Below, piece after piece: positions 58,729-64,000 of a stretch of DNA of 64,000 nucleotides; position 1 is the first letter of the stretch; every line of letters begins with the position of its first letter. Under the pieces are notes generated by a model that was not told where the DNA came from, ran no database searches, and saw nothing but the letters and a program-made list of their open reading frames with translations. The stretch is taken from NCBI GenBank assembly GCA_021792555.1, contig JAJYUL010000007.1, positions 44,221-108,220 on the forward strand. Reading direction: 5' to 3'. This DNA is from Pseudomonadota bacterium (GTDB taxonomy: Bacteria > Pseudomonadota > Gammaproteobacteria > Steroidobacterales > Steroidobacteraceae). A program made the translations under genes and the position numbers.

Positions 58729-58768
58729 CGCCCCTCTGCGCGCGCCACATGGCGCGCGCAGAGGGGCG
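58729..58768. terminator. Perfect 18-bp stem / ACAT-loop hairpin between convergent genes; likely bidirectional terminator-like element
   Basis: CGCCCCTCTGCGCGCGCC-ACAT-GGCGCGCGCAGAGGGGCG, fully complementary; no strong T-tract. Confidence 0.6.
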
Positions 58769-58850
58769 GGACGCACCTCGCGCGGGCCCGCTTCCCCGCC
58801 CAGCACGCCGAACGCGTGACGGCGCCGGGGGTGCGGCCCCGCACTCGCGC

Positions 58851-59690
58851 TCATTCCGGCGGGATACCCTGCGGGACCAGGTGGTACGTCCGGCCGGCGA
58901 TGTACTGATAGATCGCGTTCAGATCCTTCGGCGAGAAGAATCCCGCCCAGGAAGGCATGCCCTTGGCCTTGATGCCCGTCATCGCGATCTGGGTCATCTG
59001 CTGGACGGTCATGCCGTTCTTGATGACCGTGCGCAGATCCGGAGCGTACTCCGAGCCCATGGCGTCCTCGCCGTGGCAGCGGAAGCAGTAGGAGTTGTAC
59101 AGCTCGTAGCCGCGGAACACCGTCGGGGTCACTTTCTTCGTTCCCGGCTTGTAGACCGGAAAATCGAGCGCGACCTTCTTGCCGTTCACGGTGTAGGTAT
59201 AGGTCTTGGCCGGCGCCGCCGCCGTCTTTTCGGCCGCCGGGCTGATCGACAGCACCCAGCTGACCACCTCGTTGAGCTGCTCGTTGGTCAGGTCCGGGTG
59301 CGGCGGCATCGGAATGTCGCCCCAGGTCCCGACATGACCGTACTTGACGGCGTGGATCAGCATCGCCTTGGCGCCCGGCTGGTGCGCGAAGCGCTTGGCC
59401 ACCGCGGCGAACGCCGGGCCCACCACCTTGTGGCTCACCGCGTGGCAGGAGAAGCAGTTGCTGCCCTGCGCCACCTTCTCTCCGGGGGGAACCGTCGCGG
59501 CCACCGCCGGCAGCGTCACCACCAGCGTGCACGCGAGCAGCAGCGCCTGCCGCCGTGCGGCGGATGAACCGTGTTTGCCCATTCCCCCGCGACCGTTGAG
59601 CGGAATCGATCGTCTCAATTTACGTATGTTTGCCATGTAGTGCATCAATTCAAACGGTGAAACATTATGCTTATGTGCTCCCCGTGTCAC
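58851..59690 (-). CDS. Two-heme-motif c-type cytochrome (XoxG-like position); start may be 59582 or 59636
   Basis: CFSCHAVSH and CFRCHGEDAMG heme sites; signal peptide ARRQALLLACTLVVTLPAVAA. Confidence 0.85.
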   Translation of the reverse strand: MTRGAHKHNVSPFELMHYMANIRKLRRSIPLNGRGGMGKHGSSAARRQALLLACTLVVTLPAVAATVPPGEKVAQGSNCFSCHAVSHKVVGPAFAAVAKRFAHQPGAKAMLIHAVKYGHVGTWGDIPMPPHPDLTNEQLNEVVSWVLSISPAAEKTAAAPAKTYTYTVNGKKVALDFPVYKPGTKKVTPTVFRGYELYNSYCFRCHGEDAMGSEYAPDLRTVIKNGMTVQQMTQIAMTGIKAKGMPSWAGFFSPKDLNAIYQYIAGRTYHLVPQGIPPE

Positions 59691-59699
59691 ACGCCCGGC

Positions 59700-60512
59700 T
59701 CAGGGCAGGATGCCGACGTTGTACTCGCTCAGGATCTGCTTGATCTGGGCTTCGTGCGACTTGATCACGGCATTGAGGCGCGGAATCAGGCTCGTGTGAG
59801 CCGGCGCCACGCCCAATGACATGAAGAACATATAGCGCTCGGGCGTACCGAGCGCATTGGTGTCCGGCACCCGCTTCATGGCCAGGTCCGGAAAATGCTT
59901 CCTGATGAAGTAGCCGACCGCCGGCTCCCAGGTGATGAGCACGTCCACCTTCCCGTCCTGCACCGCCTGCAGCGGCCCTTCGGGCGAGAGCCGCGGACTC
60001 GATGCCGTGTTGAACGCCTTGGCGGTGAGCAGCAGGCCGCGCATCTTCAGGCCCATCTCCGGCGGCGTGCCCATCTCGAAGCCGATCTTGATGTGCCGCA
60101 GAATCGGCGAGTCCATGCCGGCGGCGAAATCATAGTGCTTGCTCTTCTTGTAGACGAACACGTACGTCGAGCCGTAGTACGGCGCGGTGAAGTGCTCCTC
60201 GGGATCGCCGTAGGGCAGATCCATGATGATATCGCAGCGGTTCTTGTCGAGATTCAGCGCGAGAAAGTTCTCGAATCCGCCCTTCTGGCGGTAGCTCGAC
60301 CACACGTACTTCACCGGGCGCCCGAGGGCGTGCCCGATCAGCTGGGCGACCTTGTTCTCGTACCCCTGGCCCAGTTTGTTGGAGTACGGCATGTAATTCG
60401 GATCCGCGCAGACCGTCAGCGGCTTCACGGCAGCGACTGCACGGGCAGAAACGCTTAGCAGAAGAACGACCGACAGACACCACAGCCCGTCCACGATGGC
60501 TCGACTTTTCAT
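59700..60512 (-). CDS. xoxJ: Periplasmic MxaJ/XoxJ-like substrate-binding protein associated with quinoprotein dehydrogenase
   Basis: PLTVCADPNYMPYSNKLGQGYENKVAQLIGHALGRPVKYVWSSYRQKGGFENFLALNLDKNRCDIIMDLPYG; located between quinoprotein and cytochrome genes. Confidence 0.83.
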   Translation of the reverse strand: MKSRAIVDGLWCLSVVLLLSVSARAVAAVKPLTVCADPNYMPYSNKLGQGYENKVAQLIGHALGRPVKYVWSSYRQKGGFENFLALNLDKNRCDIIMDLPYGDPEEHFTAPYYGSTYVFVYKKSKHYDFAAGMDSPILRHIKIGFEMGTPPEMGLKMRGLLLTAKAFNTASSPRLSPEGPLQAVQDGKVDVLITWEPAVGYFIRKHFPDLAMKRVPDTNALGTPERYMFFMSLGVAPAHTSLIPRLNAVIKSHEAQIKQILSEYNVGILP

Positions 60513-60664
60513 ACGTCTTCTCCGGACAAGATTTCGCTTACGCTTCGCCGCGGCGTTCCAGCCCGGACGAACTTATAAAAGGGGCCGCGCCGGACCCCAC
60601 CGGCGCGGCCCATCCTGATGGCGAGTGTGGCGACCCCACCTCCTCGTCGCCTCGCCTAGATCAA

Positions 60665-62500
60665 TCAGCTCTTCGGCAGAGCGAACACCATGAGCGTACC
60701 ACCAAGCTGGGTGTACTGGTTAAGGCTCTGATCCAGACCCACGGCCCCGAGTCCCGCTGTGGACTTGTGCAGGTCGTTGGTCATGCCGATGGCCGCCCAG
60801 CCGCCGACGCCGGTGAGCACGGCGACGTACTGACGCCCGTCATGCATGTAGGTGATCGGATTGCCGATGATGCCCGAGGGGCAATGGAAGCTGTAGAGGA
60901 CCTTGCCGGTGTGCACGTCCACCGCGCGGAAATCGCCCTTCAGCGTGCCGTAGAAGGCGATGCCGCCCGCCGTGGTGAGCGCTCCGCCCCAGTCCTGGAA
61001 CTCATCGTGAATCGCCCAGTTCGTCTTGCCCGTCACCGGGTTGATCGAGATGAACCGGCCGCGATAGCCACCCGGACCCGGATGCATGTTCACGATCGCG
61101 CCCACGAACGGGAAGCCGGCCATGTACTTGACGGAGAACGCCTGGTAGTCCATGCACAGGTGGTTCAGCGGCACGTAGAAGTCGCCGGTCTGCGGATCAT
61201 ACGAGGACGGCTGCTCGTCCTTGTCGCCCTGCGCGGCCGGGCAGATGCCCGTCACGTTGACGCCCGCCTTGGTCATGTACTGCTTGTTCAGGTAGGGCAT
61301 GCCGGTCTGCATGTCGAACCCGTTCGACCAGTTCACCGACGGATCGTACTTCTGGATCCGCACCGGCTTGCCCGTCTCACGATTCACGACGAACATGTAG
61401 CCGTTGCGGTCGAAGTGCGCGAGCAGCGGCTCTTCATGACCGTTGACCTTGGCGTTGAACAGCACCATCTCGTTCACGCCGTCGTAGTCCCAGCCGTCGT
61501 GCGGCGTCATCTGCAGGACCCACTTGGCCATGCCCGTGTGCAGATTGCGCGCGAAGATGGTCATCGACCAGCGGTTCAGGCCCGGACGCTGCGTCGGGTT
61601 CCAGGTGCCCGGGTTGCCGCTGCCGTAGTAGAGGAGCCCGAGCTTGGGGTCGTAGGAATACCAGCCCCAGGTCGTCCCACCGCCCTCTTTCCACTCATCG
61701 CCGCGCCAGGTCTTCAGGCTCGAGTCGACGCCCACCGGCTTCTGGGTGAAGCCGTTGATGGTGCGGTTCGGGTTGAACAGCAGCTGGTTGTCCGGGCCCT
61801 CGCTGTAGGCGCGCCAGAGCATCTTGCCGGTGTTCGCATCGAGCGCGGTCAGATAGCCGCGCACGCCGAACTCACCGCCCGACACGCCGATCAGCGCCAC
61901 GCCGTCGAATACCTGCGGAGCGGCCGTCACGGTCTGGCCGAGCTTCGGGTGGGCGTTCTTGAAGCTCCACTCGACCGCGCCGTCTTTGGCGTTGAGCGCA
62001 TAGATCATGCCGTCGAGCGCGGACATGATGATCTTGCCGTTGTAGTAGCTCACGCCGCGGTTCACCACGTCGCAGCAGGCGACCGGGGGAGCGTTCGGAT
62101 CCGGCGGCGGCGTGAACTTCCACTCGACCCGGTGATTCGGGTCGTTCAGATCGACCGCGTATACGTGGTTCGGATACGGTGTCTCGAAGTACATCGTATT
62201 GCCGACCACCAGCGGCTGGCCCTCGTGGCCGCGCAGCACGCCGGTGGACATGGTCCAGGCGACCTGCAGCTTCGAGGCGTTCTGCGCGTTGATCTGCTCG
62301 AGCTTGCTGTAGCGCCAGTTGTAGTCGTTGCCCGCAGGCTTGGTCCAGTAGTCTCCGGTCGGCCCGGTGTTCGCCGCATGGGCGGGACTCGAGCTGGCGC
62401 ACGCGCCGGCGACGACGAGCACAGCGGCGGCGCCCGAGAGCAACCATCCCCAGCGCTGCCGATCCGCCCGCCGTGGCGTTTTATCAGTCAGTTTGTACAC
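60665..62500 (-). CDS. xoxF: PQQ-dependent methanol dehydrogenase, XoxF-type (lanthanide-type DYD motif)
   Basis: VACCDVVNRG vicinal disulfide, GGEFGVRGYLTALD, YGSGNPGTWNPTQRPG, PHDGWDYDGVNE. GTG start at 62500 preceded by AGGAGAAAATACC and giving a clean signal peptide. Confidence 0.88.
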   Translation of the reverse strand: MYKLTDKTPRRADRQRWGWLLSGAAAVLVVAGACASSSPAHAANTGPTGDYWTKPAGNDYNWRYSKLEQINAQNASKLQVAWTMSTGVLRGHEGQPLVVGNTMYFETPYPNHVYAVDLNDPNHRVEWKFTPPPDPNAPPVACCDVVNRGVSYYNGKIIMSALDGMIYALNAKDGAVEWSFKNAHPKLGQTVTAAPQVFDGVALIGVSGGEFGVRGYLTALDANTGKMLWRAYSEGPDNQLLFNPNRTINGFTQKPVGVDSSLKTWRGDEWKEGGGTTWGWYSYDPKLGLLYYGSGNPGTWNPTQRPGLNRWSMTIFARNLHTGMAKWVLQMTPHDGWDYDGVNEMVLFNAKVNGHEEPLLAHFDRNGYMFVVNRETGKPVRIQKYDPSVNWSNGFDMQTGMPYLNKQYMTKAGVNVTGICPAAQGDKDEQPSSYDPQTGDFYVPLNHLCMDYQAFSVKYMAGFPFVGAIVNMHPGPGGYRGRFISINPVTGKTNWAIHDEFQDWGGALTTAGGIAFYGTLKGDFRAVDVHTGKVLYSFHCPSGIIGNPITYMHDGRQYVAVLTGVGGWAAIGMTNDLHKSTAGLGAVGLDQSLNQYTQLGGTLMVFALPKS

Positions 62501-62763
62501 GGTATTTTCTCCTGAAGTGGAATTGTTCGATACTTGCAGGTGATTCGGGCGGTCCGGAGCCGCAGTGGACTGAAGTCCCTGCGGCAACCCTTGGGCCGGC
62601 ACCGGTCTGCTCGCCGCGAACTCGTCTGTCGCACCCGTCCGCGGCGGCACCGGATGGTCTGATTTTTTCTGATCTGACACCCCCTATATGACCCGTTGAT
62701 CAGTCAGCCCGTCATGCCCTCGTCGAGGCGTTTCGCCTGGGCGCCCCGGCGCCGCATGCGAAA

Positions 62764-62817
62764 CCCCCGGCAGGGGGCTGTTGTCCCGGTCTTCCCGGCC
62801 GCTCGTCGGCGGCCGGG
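62764..62817. terminator. Two tandem hairpins in gfa-xoxF intergenic region
   Basis: CCCCC-GGCA-GGGGG (62764-62777), followed by GTTT on the minus strand; CCCGGCCGC-TCGTCG-GCGGCCGGG (62794-62817), followed by TGTTTATT on the plus strand. Confidence 0.5.
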
Positions 62818-63043
62818 TGTTTATTCACTCTACTATGCGCGCATCGCACTGCAGTGGCGTAGTCCCGTCGATCCGAGTTCGTCAGGTCCGACGGGGAGTG
62901 ATCTCTTTTCGATACACTCCTGTGCCGCATCCGGGGATGGTGGCCGCCACCATGAGCCGAACCGGCTTGCGACGGTCCCGCCGCGCACAGCGGCTGCGCT
63001 GCAATCGGCTGGCTCGGACACATGGATGCCGCAGCGCGAAGGC

Positions 63044-63616
63044 TCAAGCCGCGAGCGTTCCCTTCTGCTTGGCCGCGTGCGTGGCGATGGCGTCCATCAG
63101 CGCCGGCGCCAGGCAGTCATACGGCTCGAGCCCGAGCTCCTTCAGCCGCGCGCGCACTTCGCCCATCCGCGACGGCGGGAAACCCGACTCGATGATCGAG
63201 GAGACGAACGCCGCGAACTCCGGTGCCGCCCAGCCGTTCTCCTGCAGCAGCTCCGGGTGCACGAAATCAAACCCGTAGAACGGGTGATCCTTGTTCTCGA
63301 TGCGCCCGTACATGTGCACGCCGCAGCCGGTGCACGCGTGACGCTGGATGGGGGCGCTGGCGTCGACCACTTTGAGCTTCTGTCCGTTGGCGATGACGCT
63401 CAGCTTGTCGCGCGGCACCACCGCCACCAGGGAGAACAGCGCGCCCTTGGGTTTCCAGCACTTCGTGCAGCCGCAGACGTGGTCGAAGGCGACGTTGGCG
63501 CCGATGTGCACCTTCACCGGATCAGAGGCGCAACGGCACACGAGCGTGCCGCCCGCGAAGTCCGCCCTGCCCGGCTTGACGCCATGGTCGACCGCCGGAT
63601 GAATCGAGATAGCCAT
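63044..63616 (-). CDS. gfa: S-(hydroxymethyl)glutathione synthase (glutathione-dependent formaldehyde-activating enzyme)
   Basis: [76 protein letters not shown]. Confidence 0.93.
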   Translation of the reverse strand: MAISIHPAVDHGVKPGRADFAGGTLVCRCASDPVKVHIGANVAFDHVCGCTKCWKPKGALFSLVAVVPRDKLSVIANGQKLKVVDASAPIQRHACTGCGVHMYGRIENKDHPFYGFDFVHPELLQENGWAAPEFAAFVSSIIESGFPPSRMGEVRARLKELGLEPYDCLAPALMDAIATHAAKQKGTLAA

Positions 63617-63652
63617 AATGTGATTCCTCTCGCGTAGTTGTAGTACAGGCTG

Positions 63653-64000
<348 letters not shown>

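Noticed and set aside
60767-62515. 582-aa plus-strand ORF antisense to xoxF
   Set aside because: XoxF motifs on the minus strand are decisive; the plus ORF is compositional noise.
62696-63637. 313-aa plus-strand ORF over the gfa-xoxF gap and antisense to gfa
   Set aside because: No domain signature; most of it is the reverse of gfa. The 5' 350 nt could still be non-coding regulatory DNA.

Overview
High-GC, Proteobacteria-like chromosomal window, almost fully coding. I saw no convincing rRNA, tRNA, CRISPR array or transposase. The layout has four parts. (1) 0-8 kb: the end of a LacI-type regulator, two L,D-transpeptidase-fold proteins, a Tat-exported phospholipase C-like phosphoesterase, a Tat-exported GH51 arabinofuranosidase and an M28 peptidase lipoprotein. 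(2) About 8-24.6 kb: a hopanoid supercluster with a PPTase, hpnB, an OM barrel, hpnA, hpnG, shc, a single eukaryote-like squalene synthase, ispA, hpnH and idi, then hpnI-J-K-L plus a ferritin-like diiron protein. (3) About 24.7-58.7 kb: a large catabolic island with a PQQ/heme dehydrogenase, 2-oxoacid dehydrogenase E1a/E1b/E2, three Rieske oxygenase alpha subunits with a Rieske ferredoxin and a flavoprotein reductase, several SDRs, beta-oxidation enzymes, a thiolase plus HMG-CoA-synthase-like/DUF35 fusion, a CoA transferase, an acyl-CoA ligase, a TonB receptor and a TetR regulator. (4) 58.8-64 kb: a XoxF-type (lanthanide-type DYD motif) methanol dehydrogenase module with XoxJ-like and cytochrome c genes, plus glutathione-dependent formaldehyde oxidation genes. 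The main unexplained signal is a repeated 18-bp palindrome (AAACMGGCGTGCTTGTTT followed by a T-tract) in at least four intergenic regions of the catabolic island. It probably defines the regulon of a local TetR-like repressor over an uncharacterised Rieske/CoA-thioester degradation pathway. All family calls are by reading motifs; no database search was run.
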